This document shows, piece by piece, positions 1 through 8,433 of a DNA stretch of 64,000 bases; the first letter of the stretch is position 1; every line of letters starts with the position of its first letter. The position numbers were made by a program, and so were the translations under genes. Below the pieces are notes generated by a model. The model saw only the letters and a program-made list of their open reading frames with translations, was not told where the DNA came from and did not search any database. The DNA comes from Bradyrhizobium aeschynomenes (GTDB lineage Bacteria > Pseudomonadota > Alphaproteobacteria > Rhizobiales > Xanthobacteraceae): positions 372,001-436,000 of the forward strand of contig NZ_JABFDM010000001.1 of NCBI RefSeq assembly GCF_013178945.1. The letters are read 5' to 3'.

Positions 1-46
1 AGAGCGAGCATTGACGCTCGCCGCCTTGCGGTATTTCCTTCCAGCA

Positions 47-85
47 GGTCGGTTCAAGGCTGGTCTCGCAGGCCTTGAATCGACC
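47..85. repeat. Inverted repeat downstream of the RND operon
   Basis: Two 14-base arms (47-60 and 72-85) pair with one mismatch around an 11-base loop. They lie 30 bases past the stop of the DUF3240 gene, which is read on the minus strand. There is no T-run after the stem, so it may be a 3' end stabiliser rather than an intrinsic terminator. A second small palindrome (GCGAGC...GCTCGC) lies at 4-21. Confidence 0.4.
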
Positions 86-114
86 CTGCAAGCCGATTCG
101 AGAGTTACCCGGGC

Positions 115-426
115 TCAGTCGATGATCCCGAAGGCCGTCACGGGCATGACCCAATAGACGAGCTTGGTTCCTCCGAAAGCGCTCCTGAGCCGCTCCAGCA
201 GCCGCTCGCAGTCCGCTTCCTGCAGCACGATGCGCACGACGATCTCATCAGCATGACCCTTGACCCGCTCTGCGGCGCTGCGCAGCCGCACGCGCGCGCC
301 GTGTCCGGCCGCGTCCGAAGCCGTGAAGCCCGTGACGAGGTCCGTCTGCTCGGTGATGTAGTCGAACAGCTCCTCGCGCAGCTCACACGGCGCGATCAGC
401 GTCAGGCACGCCGCTTGGCCCGTCAT
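115..426 (-). CDS. DUF3240 family protein, last gene of the RND operon
   Basis: A 103-residue soluble protein with no signal peptide. The pattern near the N terminus (CLTLIAPCELREELFDYI) and the C-terminal half (VVRIVLQEADCERLLERLR, then YWVMPVTAFG) fits DUF3240. These small proteins often accompany CzcA/CusA-type pumps and are thought to have a ferredoxin-like, PII/CutA-like fold. Its ATG overlaps the pump's stop codon by four bases (ATGA), so translation is probably coupled. A role in metal sensing or pump modulation is inferred from context only; the family's biochemistry is not established here. Confidence 0.75.
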   Translation of the reverse strand: MTGQAACLTLIAPCELREELFDYITEQTDLVTGFTASDAAGHGARVRLRSAAERVKGHADEIVVRIVLQEADCERLLERLRSAFGGTKLVYWVMPVTAFGIID

Positions 427-3400
427 GTCGCTTCCTTCGTTGCCGCGCCGTAGCGGCGGTACAGGATCGGCAGCAAGATCAGGGTCAGCAGCGTCGATGA
501 CAGCAGGCCGCCGATCACGACGATCGCGAGGGGGCGCTGAACCTCAGAACCTGGACCGGACGCAAACAGCAGGGGAATCAGTCCCAGTGCAGTGATGCTG
601 GCCGTCATTAGCACCGGACGCAGCCTGCGCCGCGCGCCCTCGACGACGATGCGCTGCTCGGACAGTCCGTGACTTCGGAGCTGATTGAAATGCGACACCA
701 ACACGACACCGTTCAAGACGGCAATCCCGAGCAGGGCGATGAAGCCGACAGAAGCGGGGACAGAGAGGTATTCTCCTGTCGACACCAGCGCGAACACCCC
801 GCCGATCAAGGCGAAGGGAATGTTGACCAGCACCAGCAGCGCCTGGCGAACGGAGCCGAAGGTCGTGAACAGGAGCACGAAGATCAGGCCGATCGCCACC
901 GGCACCACGATCGAAAGCCGCGCGGCGGCGCGCTGCTGGTTCTCGAACTGTCCGCCCCAGGTCATCCGGTACCCGGCCGGGAGCTGCAGCTCGGCTGCGA
1001 CCTTCTGCTGGGCGGCCTGAACGAAGCCGACCATGTCGCGGCCGCGGACGTTGCTGCGTACCACGCTCATGCGATTGCCGTCCTCGCGGTCGATCTTCAC
1101 CGGACCGTCGACGCGCTGGATGCGCGCGACCTGCGACAAGGCCACGTGCTGTCCGGCCGCCAGCGTCAGCGGCAGCATCGCGAGCAGGGTCGGGGCCTCA
1201 CGCGTCGTCTCGCTGCCGCGGACCAGGATCGGTGTCCGTCGTCCGGTCTCCAGCGCGGTGCCGATCGTACGTCCCTCGATCTGGGTCCGAAGCGACGTGG
1301 CGATGGAATCGACGGTGAGACCAAGGCGGCCTGCTTCCAGCCGGTTGACCGTGACCGTGTAGTACTGCGCGCCCTCGTTCAAGGTCGTGTAAACGTCCTC
1401 GGCGCCGTCGACGCTCGACAGGAGCGCTGAAAGCTTGGCCGCGATGTCGTTGAGCCGTGCGATATCGGGCCCGAAGATCTTGACGGCGACGTCGCCCCGG
1501 ACGCCGCTGATCATCTCCTGGACGCGCATGTCGATGGGCTGGGTGAAGCTCAGCGAGATGCCGGGAAAGGCGGTCAGCACGTCGCGAAGTTGCTGCAGCA
1601 GGGCTTCGCGACTGGGGTTTTGCCGCTGGTCCGCCGGCTTGAGCACCAGGAACGTGTCGGTCTGGTTGGGACCCATGGGGTCGAGGCCGAGCTCGTCCGA
1701 GCCGGTGCGCGCGATGATGCCGGCGATGTCGGGCACCTTCATCAAGGCCGCCTGCAGCCGCGCATTGATGGCAACGGATTCATCGAGATTGACCGACGGC
1801 AGCGTTTCCACGCTCACGATGATGTCGCCCTCGTCCATCGTCGGCATGAAGGTCTTGCCGAGCTGGGTGTAGCCGTAGCCGGCGGCGACGAGGCTGAGCA
1901 TGGCGGCGAGGATGACCTTGCGCTCGTTGCCCAGCGCCCAGTCGAGCGCGGGTGCGTAGACGCGCTGCGCGGCCCGGATCAGCAGCGGATCTTCGTGGGA
2001 GGCCGATTTGAGCACGAACGACGTCGCGACGGGTATCACGGTGAGCGCCAGCAGCAGCGACGCCGCCAGCGCGAAGATGATGGCCAGTGCGACGGGAATG
2101 AAGAGCTTGCCTTCGAGCCCCTGCAGCGTCAGCAGCGGCACGAATACGATGATGATGATCAGGACCCCAGAGGCCACCGGCTGCAGCACCTCGCATACCG
2201 AGCGATAGATGATGTGGATCAGTGGCGTCGTCCTGTCGGGATCGTGCTTGCCTAGATTACCGACGATGTTCTCGACCACGACCACCAGCGCATCGATCAG
2301 CATTCCGATCGCGATCGCGAGTCCGCCGAGGCTCATCAGGTTGGCGGACATGCCGACCGCGCGCATCACCAGCAGCGCGATCATGATCGCCAGCGGCAGG
2401 CTGAGCGCGATCACCAGCGAGGCGCGCCAATTGCCGAGGAAGAGCAACAGCAGCACCACGACCAGCACCGTCGCCTCGCCGAGCGCCCGCACCACCGTGC
2501 CGACGGCGCGGTTGACCAGCCGGCTGCGGTCGTAGAACACGTTGATCGTGACGCTGGCGGGCAATGACGGCTTCAGCTCGTCGAGCCTTGTACGGACGTC
2601 GCGCACCAGCTGGCCGGCATTGGCGCCGCGCAGCCCGAGCACCAGTCCTTCGACGGTCTCGCCCTTGCCGTCGGCGGTGACGGCGCCGTAGCGGGTCAGG
2701 GCCCCGATCTTCACCCGTGCGACATCGCTGACGCGGATCGGGATGCCGTCGCGAGTGTCGACGACGATCGCCCTGATGTCGTCGATCCCGCGGATGCTGC
2801 CTTCGATCCGAACCAGGGCGCTGTCCTCGCCCTGGTTCACGCGGCCGGCGCCATCGTTGCGGCTGTTGGCCTCGATCGCCTTGCGGAACAGATCGAAGGA
2901 GATGCCGCGGGCCGCCAGCGCATCGTTGCGCGGAACGATCTCGAACGCGCGGACGTGGCCGCCCAGCGCATTGACATCGGCGACGTCAGGCACGGTGCGC
3001 AGCGCCGGCCGGATCACCCAATCCAGCAAGCTGCGGCGCTCGGCGAGCGACAGCTCGGGGCTGTCGATCGTGAACATGAACATCTCGCCAAGCGGGCTCG
3101 TGATCGGCGCCAGGCCGCCGCTCACGCCTTCGGGCAAGTCGCGCGAGATATTCGACAGCCGCTCCGACACCTGGTTACGCGCCCAGTAGATGTCGGTGCC
3201 GTCCTCGAAATCGACGGTGATGTCGGCCAGGGCGTATTTGGTGGTGGAGCGCAGGATCTTCTTGTTCGGCAGCCCGAGCAGCTCGAGCTCGATCGGCACG
3301 GTGATGCGCTGCTCGACCTCCTCGGGCGTGAGACCCGGCGCCTTCATGATGACCTTGACCTGCACCGGCGAGACATCCGGGAAGGCGTCGATCGGCAGGC

Positions 3401-3500
3401 TCGGCAGGAAGACGGCCGCAGCACCGATCAACAGCATCACACTGAGAACGACGAACAGCCGCTGCGACAACGCGAATGCGACGAGTCGCTGCAGCATCAT
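423..3500 (-). CDS. Heavy-metal efflux RND pump, CzcA/CusA family
   Basis: The 1025-residue inner-membrane proton/metal antiporter subunit of a tripartite efflux system. It has the usual RND plan: a first membrane helix at about residues 10-30, a large periplasmic loop, a helix block with TM4 motif AIGMLIDALVVVVEN (charged Asp and Glu in the membrane, as in heavy-metal RND pumps), a second periplasmic loop, and a terminal helix block. Length is normal for the family. It overlaps both neighbours by four bases, so adaptor, pump and DUF3240 form a tight operon. The metal cannot be fixed from sequence; the TM4 motif suits a divalent or monovalent cation pump and not a hydrophobic-drug pump. The outer-membrane channel gene is not in the window. 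Confidence 0.93.
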   Translation of the reverse strand: MMLQRLVAFALSQRLFVVLSVMLLIGAAAVFLPSLPIDAFPDVSPVQVKVIMKAPGLTPEEVEQRITVPIELELLGLPNKKILRSTTKYALADITVDFEDGTDIYWARNQVSERLSNISRDLPEGVSGGLAPITSPLGEMFMFTIDSPELSLAERRSLLDWVIRPALRTVPDVADVNALGGHVRAFEIVPRNDALAARGISFDLFRKAIEANSRNDGAGRVNQGEDSALVRIEGSIRGIDDIRAIVVDTRDGIPIRVSDVARVKIGALTRYGAVTADGKGETVEGLVLGLRGANAGQLVRDVRTRLDELKPSLPASVTINVFYDRSRLVNRAVGTVVRALGEATVLVVVLLLLFLGNWRASLVIALSLPLAIMIALLVMRAVGMSANLMSLGGLAIAIGMLIDALVVVVENIVGNLGKHDPDRTTPLIHIIYRSVCEVLQPVASGVLIIIIVFVPLLTLQGLEGKLFIPVALAIIFALAASLLLALTVIPVATSFVLKSASHEDPLLIRAAQRVYAPALDWALGNERKVILAAMLSLVAAGYGYTQLGKTFMPTMDEGDIIVSVETLPSVNLDESVAINARLQAALMKVPDIAGIIARTGSDELGLDPMGPNQTDTFLVLKPADQRQNPSREALLQQLRDVLTAFPGISLSFTQPIDMRVQEMISGVRGDVAVKIFGPDIARLNDIAAKLSALLSSVDGAEDVYTTLNEGAQYYTVTVNRLEAGRLGLTVDSIATSLRTQIEGRTIGTALETGRRTPILVRGSETTREAPTLLAMLPLTLAAGQHVALSQVARIQRVDGPVKIDREDGNRMSVVRSNVRGRDMVGFVQAAQQKVAAELQLPAGYRMTWGGQFENQQRAAARLSIVVPVAIGLIFVLLFTTFGSVRQALLVLVNIPFALIGGVFALVSTGEYLSVPASVGFIALLGIAVLNGVVLVSHFNQLRSHGLSEQRIVVEGARRRLRPVLMTASITALGLIPLLFASGPGSEVQRPLAIVVIGGLLSSTLLTLILLPILYRRYGAATKEAT

Positions 3501-4660
3501 TGCCCAAGCCGCGAGAGAATGCCGCGCAACGCCGAGATGCCGCCGACCGCCACCTCGTCCTGCTCAGTGACGGGGCCGGACACGACGACGTGGTCCTGAT
3601 CTTCGGCGAGCAGCGTGACCGGAACCTGGCGGAACCCGCCGGCGATCGCGACGAAGATCGAAGCCTGATCGCCGCGGCGGACCAGACCGCTATAGGGAAT
3701 CTCCCAGGCGCTCTCGCCGGCGGAGATGAAGCCGATGCGTGCTGCGGCGGTCTGCCCGGAATGCAGCTCGCCATTGTTGGGAATCTCGGCGCGCACGAGG
3801 ATCGTCTGGGTGGCTGCGTCGGTCGTTTCCGATACCAGGATGACGCGACCTGGTGTCGCGTAGCCGTCGATGTCGACACGTGCGCCGGCCTTGATGGCGC
3901 CGATGTTGGTGGCAGGAATGGCGATCTCGGCCCAGAGCGGCGACAGCCGTGCGAGCTTCACCAGCGGGGCGGCCTGCTCCATGCGCTGGCCTGGCGACAC
4001 CACGATCTCGACCACCGATGCCGCTTGCGGCGCGTTGACCGTCAGCGTCGCGCTGATCGCGGCCTCATTGGTCAGGCGCGTGATGGCCTCGTCGGAGAGG
4101 CCGCTGAGATGAAGCATCTGCCGCCGCTCTGCGACCACGATGCTGGCCTGGCGCGCCTCCGTCTGGCTGGACTCCAGGACGCGCTGCGGGATCGCCTTGC
4201 CTTCGAACAGGTCGGCGTTGCGCTTCAGCTGCTGGACGGCGAGAACCTCCTGCGCGAGGGCATGCAGATAGTCACGCTGCAGCGACACGTAGCTCGGGCT
4301 CTCCAGTGTCAGCAGCGGCTGTCCGGCAGTGACGCGGTCGCCCCGCGCCACCGCCAGATTGGTGACCATGCCGGAGACTGGAGCGCTCACGACCCATAAT
4401 TGCGGCGTCGGGATCACGATCTGGGCCGGATAGGGCAGGGTCCTGTCGGTCCGGCTCGAGATGGGGTGGGTGACGCGGATGCCGAGGTTCTGCGCCTGGG
4501 CCGGCGTGAGCTTCACATCCTCGGCGGACGCCGCGCACGGCAGCGCGCCGGAGCCGAGCAGCAGAAGCGTGCCGGTCCAGAGAGCAGCGAAGCTGTGACG
4601 TGCACTGCGAGCGGGCTCTGGCATGACCGAGATCGGTTCCAGCTTCGGAGAATGACGCAT
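3497..4660 (-). CDS. RND efflux periplasmic adaptor (CzcB/HlyD family)
   Basis: A 387-residue membrane-fusion protein that links the RND pump to an outer-membrane channel. After an N-terminal export segment (about residues 20-45, ending ALPCAASAED) come a lipoyl/barrel-sandwich half, an alpha-hairpin (YLHALAQEVLAVQQLKRNADLFEGKAIPQ region) and a beta-barrel. It is the first gene of the operon and overlaps the pump by four bases. The start used is the first ATG; an in-frame ATG at 4624 (MPEPARSARH) gives a more usual signal peptide and would leave room for a promoter driven by the FNR-like box at 4692-4705. Confidence 0.88.
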   Translation of the reverse strand: MRHSPKLEPISVMPEPARSARHSFAALWTGTLLLLGSGALPCAASAEDVKLTPAQAQNLGIRVTHPISSRTDRTLPYPAQIVIPTPQLWVVSAPVSGMVTNLAVARGDRVTAGQPLLTLESPSYVSLQRDYLHALAQEVLAVQQLKRNADLFEGKAIPQRVLESSQTEARQASIVVAERRQMLHLSGLSDEAITRLTNEAAISATLTVNAPQAASVVEIVVSPGQRMEQAAPLVKLARLSPLWAEIAIPATNIGAIKAGARVDIDGYATPGRVILVSETTDAATQTILVRAEIPNNGELHSGQTAAARIGFISAGESAWEIPYSGLVRRGDQASIFVAIAGGFRQVPVTLLAEDQDHVVVSGPVTEQDEVAVGGISALRGILSRLGQ

Positions 4661-4691
4661 TCATACCTAGTTTCTGCCGCGTCGGTGGCCG

Positions 4692-4705
4692 TTGACCTGC
4701 ATCAA
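4692..4705. promoter_or_regulatory. FNR/FixK-like box upstream of the RND operon
   Basis: TTGACCTGCATCAA fits TTGA-N6-TCAA and differs in one base from the symmetric TTGAT-N4-ATCAA box of FNR/FixK regulators. It lies 32 bases upstream of the first adaptor ATG and 68 bases upstream of the alternative ATG at 4624. The spacing suits activation only if the later start is used. No regulator binding has been shown. Confidence 0.4.
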
Positions 4706-4790
4706 ACCCCGCGCTCACGACTTCCAGCGCGCATCCTACCCGGCTCCAGCTGACGCCTCGCTGACGCATTCAGGCGAAACAGTGGCTTTT

Positions 4791-5396
4791 TCAGAGCTGC
4801 TCGCGCCACCGGGCGTCAGTCACGTCCTGCGGTTCGGGTGCACCGAGGCTGGTCTGATCGTGGATGATCTCGCTGATGCTCGGCATCGCCGAGCGTGGCA
4901 CCTGCGCCTCCTGCGACCATAGTTTGGAGCGCATGATCGCCTTGCCGCAATGGAAGTAGATCTCCCGGACGGTAATCACGAGCACGGAGCGCGGCGGCTT
5001 GCCGAACTCCTCGAGCCTCGCGAGCAGGTCGGGATCGGTCGACAGCGCTGCCGTGCCGCCGACGCGCAGCGTCTCGTTGATTCCGGGCACGAAGAAGATC
5101 AGTTGCACCTGGCCCGGGCCGTCCGCCACGTTGCGGAGGCTGTCGAGCCGGTTGTTGCCGGGGCGATCCGGCATCAGCAGGCGCTGATCGCCATCGATCT
5201 GGATGAATCCCGGCTGCCCGCCGCGTGGCGAGGCATCGACGCTGCCGTCGCTGCCCGAGGTCGCCATCACACAGAACGGCGACAGCATGATGAACTTGCG
5301 GCTGTGAGCATCGAGCCCCGGGCGCACCTTGGCGATCACCCGCTCGTTCGGTTTCGGATAGATCGCCGCAAGATCGGCATTGGCTGGGTCGCTCAC
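4791..5396 (-). CDS. PPOX-type flavoprotein (pyridoxamine 5'-phosphate oxidase family)
   Basis: A 201-residue cytoplasmic protein of the split-barrel FMN-binding family. Visible features are SPFCVMATSGSDGSVDASPRGG and DRPGNNRLDSLRN near the flavin-binding region, and a later YFHCGKAIMRSKLW segment, which matches the subgroup annotated as FMN-dependent PPOX flavoproteins of about 200 residues. The start is GTG with a good ribosome site (AGGAG, 7 bases away). It is the last gene of a four-gene minus-strand operon with DoxX 30 bases upstream. The substrate is unknown. Confidence 0.88.
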   Translation of the reverse strand: MSDPANADLAAIYPKPNERVIAKVRPGLDAHSRKFIMLSPFCVMATSGSDGSVDASPRGGQPGFIQIDGDQRLLMPDRPGNNRLDSLRNVADGPGQVQLIFFVPGINETLRVGGTAALSTDPDLLARLEEFGKPPRSVLVITVREIYFHCGKAIMRSKLWSQEAQVPRSAMPSISEIIHDQTSLGAPEPQDVTDARWREQL

Positions 5397-5426
5397 GGCT
5401 CTTCTCCTGTTCGCATCATCTCGCCG

Positions 5427-5843
5427 TCACACATCGCGGCGCCAGGGCCAGTCGATCACCGCCGCGCCGTAGAGCGCCCACCAGACCAGCACCGGCTGAA
5501 ATGCCAGGCGCGGACCATGATACAGCCAGCTGCTGCCGAGATAGGGCAGGTCGATGCCCTCGATCGCATGCTTGACGTTTGCCGGCCACACGCACACGGC
5601 ATAGGCCGCAAGCCCGATCCCCGCCCAGCGCCGCAGCGGCCTCGTCACCAGTGCCGTCGCGCCGGCGAGCTCGCAAAGTCCGGTGAGCAGGATGACCTGC
5701 GGGGCAAACGGAACGACCGACGGCGTGATCCGCAGGAACGGCTCGGGGGTCACGAGATGCGCGACCCCCGCTGCGGTGTAGAACGCCGCCATCAACCAGC
5801 GCATGACCGCGCGGGTCCCGTCGTCACGCAACGGCTCCGTCAT
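5427..5843 (-). CDS. DoxX family membrane protein
   Basis: A 138-residue integral membrane protein with four predicted helices, beginning MTEPLRDDGTRAVMRWLMAAFYTAAGVAHL, a pattern typical of DoxX/DoxD-like proteins. The ATG at 5843 is chosen over an upstream GTG at 5849 because GGGGA lies seven bases ahead of it. It sits between a small secreted protein and the PPOX flavoprotein on the same strand with gaps near 30 bases, so the genes are probably co-transcribed. DoxX proteins are linked to thiosulfate:quinone chemistry or redox homeostasis; the role here is not determined. Confidence 0.82.
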   Translation of the reverse strand: MTEPLRDDGTRAVMRWLMAAFYTAAGVAHLVTPEPFLRITPSVVPFAPQVILLTGLCELAGATALVTRPLRRWAGIGLAAYAVCVWPANVKHAIEGIDLPYLGSSWLYHGPRLAFQPVLVWWALYGAAVIDWPWRRDV

Positions 5844-5879
5844 GGCCACATCCCCGCAACCGACCTCGCAGCGCCCAGC

Positions 5880-6233
5880 TCAGACGGCATCGGCGGGCAC
5901 GAAGCAGCTGATGATGATGTCGCCGCGGTGATGAACATACCATACCACCGCCTCGCCGATCGGATTGCCGCGGTCGCGGATGATGGCGCGCTCCGGCACC
6001 GCCATCCAGCGCCCCTCGATCGGCACCCAATAGGTGCCGTCCCGCACGTCATAGATCGTGCGGTGGCCGTCGGAGACGTCGCAGCAGGGCACGCCGTTGG
6101 GGGCGATCACGCTCTTGAACCAGGCGCGAATGTCGGGCGGCACGTTCTCGAACTGGCCGTTGTCGATGGCGAGCGCGCGGCTCGCGCAGGCCAGGGAGCC
6201 CATCAGAACAGCGGCCAGCGTCGCCTTGCGCAT
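5880..6233 (-). CDS. Small secreted protein of unknown function
   Basis: A 117-residue protein with a clear signal peptide (MRKATLAAVLMGSLACASRALA, cleavage after ALA). The mature part has a vicinal cysteine pair (VPCCDVSDGH) and one late cysteine (IISCFVPADAV), so a disulfide is possible. The ATG at 6233 is chosen because it opens the signal peptide; the frame stays open upstream without protein-like sequence. It starts 19 bases after the stop of the secreted hydrolase and precedes DoxX. I do not recognise a named family. Confidence 0.75.
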   Translation of the reverse strand: MRKATLAAVLMGSLACASRALAIDNGQFENVPPDIRAWFKSVIAPNGVPCCDVSDGHRTIYDVRDGTYWVPIEGRWMAVPERAIIRDRGNPIGEAVVWYVHHRGDIIISCFVPADAV

Positions 6234-6252
6234 TCGTCCGTCCCTTCCGAGC

Positions 6253-7311
6253 TCAGGTGCCCCGCTGCGGCGCCGTGGCGAGCAGCTCGCGCAGCGGCTC
6301 CACATAGAATTTCGCGTTGCCGGTGGTGAGGTGGCCGCGCGTTTCGGGCGATGTCGGGATCAGCAGGACCTTGCCGTTGGTCACGCGCTTCATCGCCTCG
6401 GTGGTGACGCCCGTCTCCGGCGGATTGCGCTCGTCGTCGGCCGAGTTGATCAGCATGACGGTGGCCTTGATCTTGTCGAGATCGGCGGCCGGATTGTAGT
6501 CGTGCGAGGACTCCCACTGATAGATGAAATCGTTGGCGTCGGTGGGGATCGGCGTGGCCAGCCGCTCATCGACCATCTTGTCGGCCTTGGCCGCGGTCGG
6601 CGCCGCCAGCTGATAGGCGATGGTGCCGCCGGCGGTGGCCGTGCCATACGCCGTGACGGCATATTTCATCATGCGCGGCTGCGCCGTGTAGTTGCCGCCA
6701 TTGTAGTCCGGATCGTTGCGGATCGTCTCCAGCATGATCCGGCGCAGCATCCAGTTCCGGGCCGCCATCTCGGTCGGCTGCGAGGCCATCGGCACCGCGA
6801 CATCCATGAAGTCCGGGTAGCGCGTCGCCCACACCCAGCTATGCATCCCGCCCATCGAATTGCCGATCACGAGGCGGACGTGCTTGATGCCGAGACCCTC
6901 GGTCAGCAGCCGGTGCTGCGCGTCGACCATGTCGGCATAGTCATAGGCGGGAAACCTGGTCTTCAGCCCGTCCGACGGCTTCGACGATTTGCCGTGGCCG
7001 ATGCTGTCGGGGATGATGATGTAGTACTTGGTCGCATCGAGCGGCTGGTCCTTGCCGAACAATTCGCCCGCAAACGTCGCACCCAGCATGCTGGCGCCCG
7101 AGCCGCCGGTGCCATGCAGCACCAGGACCGGCTGGCCGGTGGGCTCGCCGACGGTCGTGTAGTGCAGCTTCAGCTCGGGCAGCGTTTCGCCGGTGTGAAA
7201 CTTGAAATCCTTGACGACGAAGTCGCCCTGCTTCGGGGCGGGATAATCGGCGGCGCGGGCCGGCGCGCAAAAAACCACGGCGGCGAAGACGGCGGCAAGC
7301 GGTCGGAGCAT
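6253..7311 (-). CDS. Secreted alpha/beta hydrolase of the homoserine O-acetyltransferase fold
   Basis: A 352-residue protein with a signal peptide (MLRPLAAVFAAVVFCAPARAAD) and an alpha/beta-hydrolase domain. HGTGGSG forms the oxyanion region, GNSMGGMHSW carries the nucleophile serine, and INSADDERNPPE and ETRGHL supply the likely acid and histidine. The N-terminal KLHYTTVGEP segment is shared with MetX-like acyltransferases, but export makes methionine synthesis unlikely; an esterase or acyltransferase role in the periplasm is more plausible. The ATG at 7311 has AGGGG seven bases upstream. It is the first gene of the operon that runs to 4791. Confidence 0.87.
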   Translation of the reverse strand: MLRPLAAVFAAVVFCAPARAADYPAPKQGDFVVKDFKFHTGETLPELKLHYTTVGEPTGQPVLVLHGTGGSGASMLGATFAGELFGKDQPLDATKYYIIIPDSIGHGKSSKPSDGLKTRFPAYDYADMVDAQHRLLTEGLGIKHVRLVIGNSMGGMHSWVWATRYPDFMDVAVPMASQPTEMAARNWMLRRIMLETIRNDPDYNGGNYTAQPRMMKYAVTAYGTATAGGTIAYQLAAPTAAKADKMVDERLATPIPTDANDFIYQWESSHDYNPAADLDKIKATVMLINSADDERNPPETGVTTEAMKRVTNGKVLLIPTSPETRGHLTTGNAKFYVEPLRELLATAPQRGT

Positions 7312-7404
7312 GTGTTTCCCCTGCAAATGCGCGGCTCTTTGCGGCCGCGTCGGAGGCATGATAGCACGGTCTTCGACCTGGTTCAGCACCGGATTGGTCC
7401 CGTC

Positions 7405-7677
7405 ATGTGCCGCAACATCAAGACGCTGTTCAATTTCGAGCCACCGGCGACGGAGGCCGAGATTCAGGCCTCCGCGCTGCAATTCGTGCGCAAGCTCTCC
7501 GGCTTCAACACCCCGTCGCAGGCCAACGAGGCCGCCTTCGCACGTGCGGTCGAGGAGGTCGCCGAGGCGGCGCGGCGGCTCCTGACCTCGCTGCACACCC
7601 AGGCGCCGCCGAGGGATCGCGAGATCGAGGCGGCCAAGGCGCGCGAACGGTCCGCGATCAGATTCGGCAAGGGCTGA
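7405..7677 (+). CDS. DUF2277 family protein
   Basis: A 90-residue soluble protein starting MCRNIKTLFNFEPPATEAEI, the hallmark of DUF2277, followed by FVRKLSGFNTPSQANEAAF and a basic C terminus. The family is widespread and has no assigned function. The ATG at 7405 is the start because the conserved MCRNIK begins there, although the frame is open far upstream. It stands alone, divergent from the secreted hydrolase and convergent with the collagen-like gene. Confidence 0.9.
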   Translation: MCRNIKTLFNFEPPATEAEIQASALQFVRKLSGFNTPSQANEAAFARAVEEVAEAARRLLTSLHTQAPPRDREIEAAKARERSAIRFGKG

Positions 7678-7732
7678 GACCACAGCTTTCGCGTGATGTC
7701 GCGGCAGCGCGGCGACGCTCAGAACCCGACGC

Positions 7733-8272
7733 TCAGAACCCGTCGTCGTCGCCGTGGTCTTCGCCCTGGTCGTCGCCGGCATGCTTGCCGTGCTTCTTCT
7801 TCTTTTTCTTGTGCTTCTTCTTTTTCTTCTTCTTCGGCACGTCGATCGCGTGCGGATCGTCGTCCTCGAAGGCCTCTTCCAGCGCCTCGTCATGCTCGGT
7901 CGATGCGAAGATGTCGCGCACCGCGATCAATTGCGCGTCGCGCTCCTGCGCCTCGCGATCCCTGTTGCGCTTGTAGTCGTCATAGGCGGCGAAGATCTGC
8001 TCCAGCCAGGGCATCAGCTGATCGATCGTCGGCAGCGTGCCGGGCTCGCCCTGTGGCCCCTGCGGTCCGGCCGGGCCCTGCGGCCCCGGCTTGCCGGGCG
8101 GTCCGGCATCGCCGCGCGGACCTTGCGGTCCCGGCTTGCCTTGCGCGCCGGGCTTGCCGTCGGGACCGGGCTTGCCGCGCTGCCCATCCGGTCCGCGCCG
8201 TCCGGGCTGGCCTTGCGGGCCACGTGGACCTACGGGGCCCTGCAGGCCGCGTCCGGCCGGATTCTTTGCCAC
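7733..8272 (-). CDS. Collagen-like repeat protein with poly-lysine and aspartate-rich tail
   Basis: A 179-residue protein in three parts. Residues about 8-77 are 23 uninterrupted Gly-X-Y triplets rich in proline. A middle helical segment ([37 protein letters not shown]) may act as a trimerisation or anchoring unit. The tail begins with acidic residues, then has two lysine runs split by histidine ([16 protein letters not shown]), and ends with Asp/Glu/Gly. No signal peptide is visible. The GTG at 8272 is used because GGAG sits eight bases upstream; a GTG seven codons earlier is possible. A FixK/FNR-like box at 8363-8376 suggests low-oxygen control. Confidence 0.72.
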   Translation of the reverse strand: MAKNPAGRGLQGPVGPRGPQGQPGRRGPDGQRGKPGPDGKPGAQGKPGPQGPRGDAGPPGKPGPQGPAGPQGPQGEPGTLPTIDQLMPWLEQIFAAYDDYKRNRDREAQERDAQLIAVRDIFASTEHDEALEEAFEDDDPHAIDVPKKKKKKKHKKKKKKHGKHAGDDQGEDHGDDDGF

Positions 8273-8362
8273 TACCGCAACTCCGCTACACACCTCTGAT
8301 TCGCGGCGAAGCCTAACAGAGCCGCGACGAGGCCAGCAATTGCAGCAGGGCTGCGAGGCCGA

Positions 8363-8376
8363 TTGATCAACATCAA
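8363..8376. promoter_or_regulatory. Near-ideal FixK/FNR box upstream of the collagen-like gene
   Basis: TTGATCAACATCAA matches the symmetric consensus TTGAT-N4-ATCAA in all ten conserved positions. It is centred 97 bases upstream of the GTG of the collagen-like gene; class II spacing (-41.5) would give a transcript start near 8328 and a leader of about 56 bases. The other flanking gene (8434-8703, minus) points toward it and ends 57 bases away, so the collagen-like gene is the only downstream target. Confidence 0.6.
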
Positions 8377-8433
8377 TCGACGCCGCATCCTGATGAGTTC
8401 CACGCGATGGGATATCGCGTGGCCGCCATTGGT

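Noticed and set aside
6253..7893. A 546-residue version of the secreted hydrolase
   Set aside because: The upstream extension is antisense to the DUF2277 gene; the signal peptide and ribosome site fix the start at 7311.
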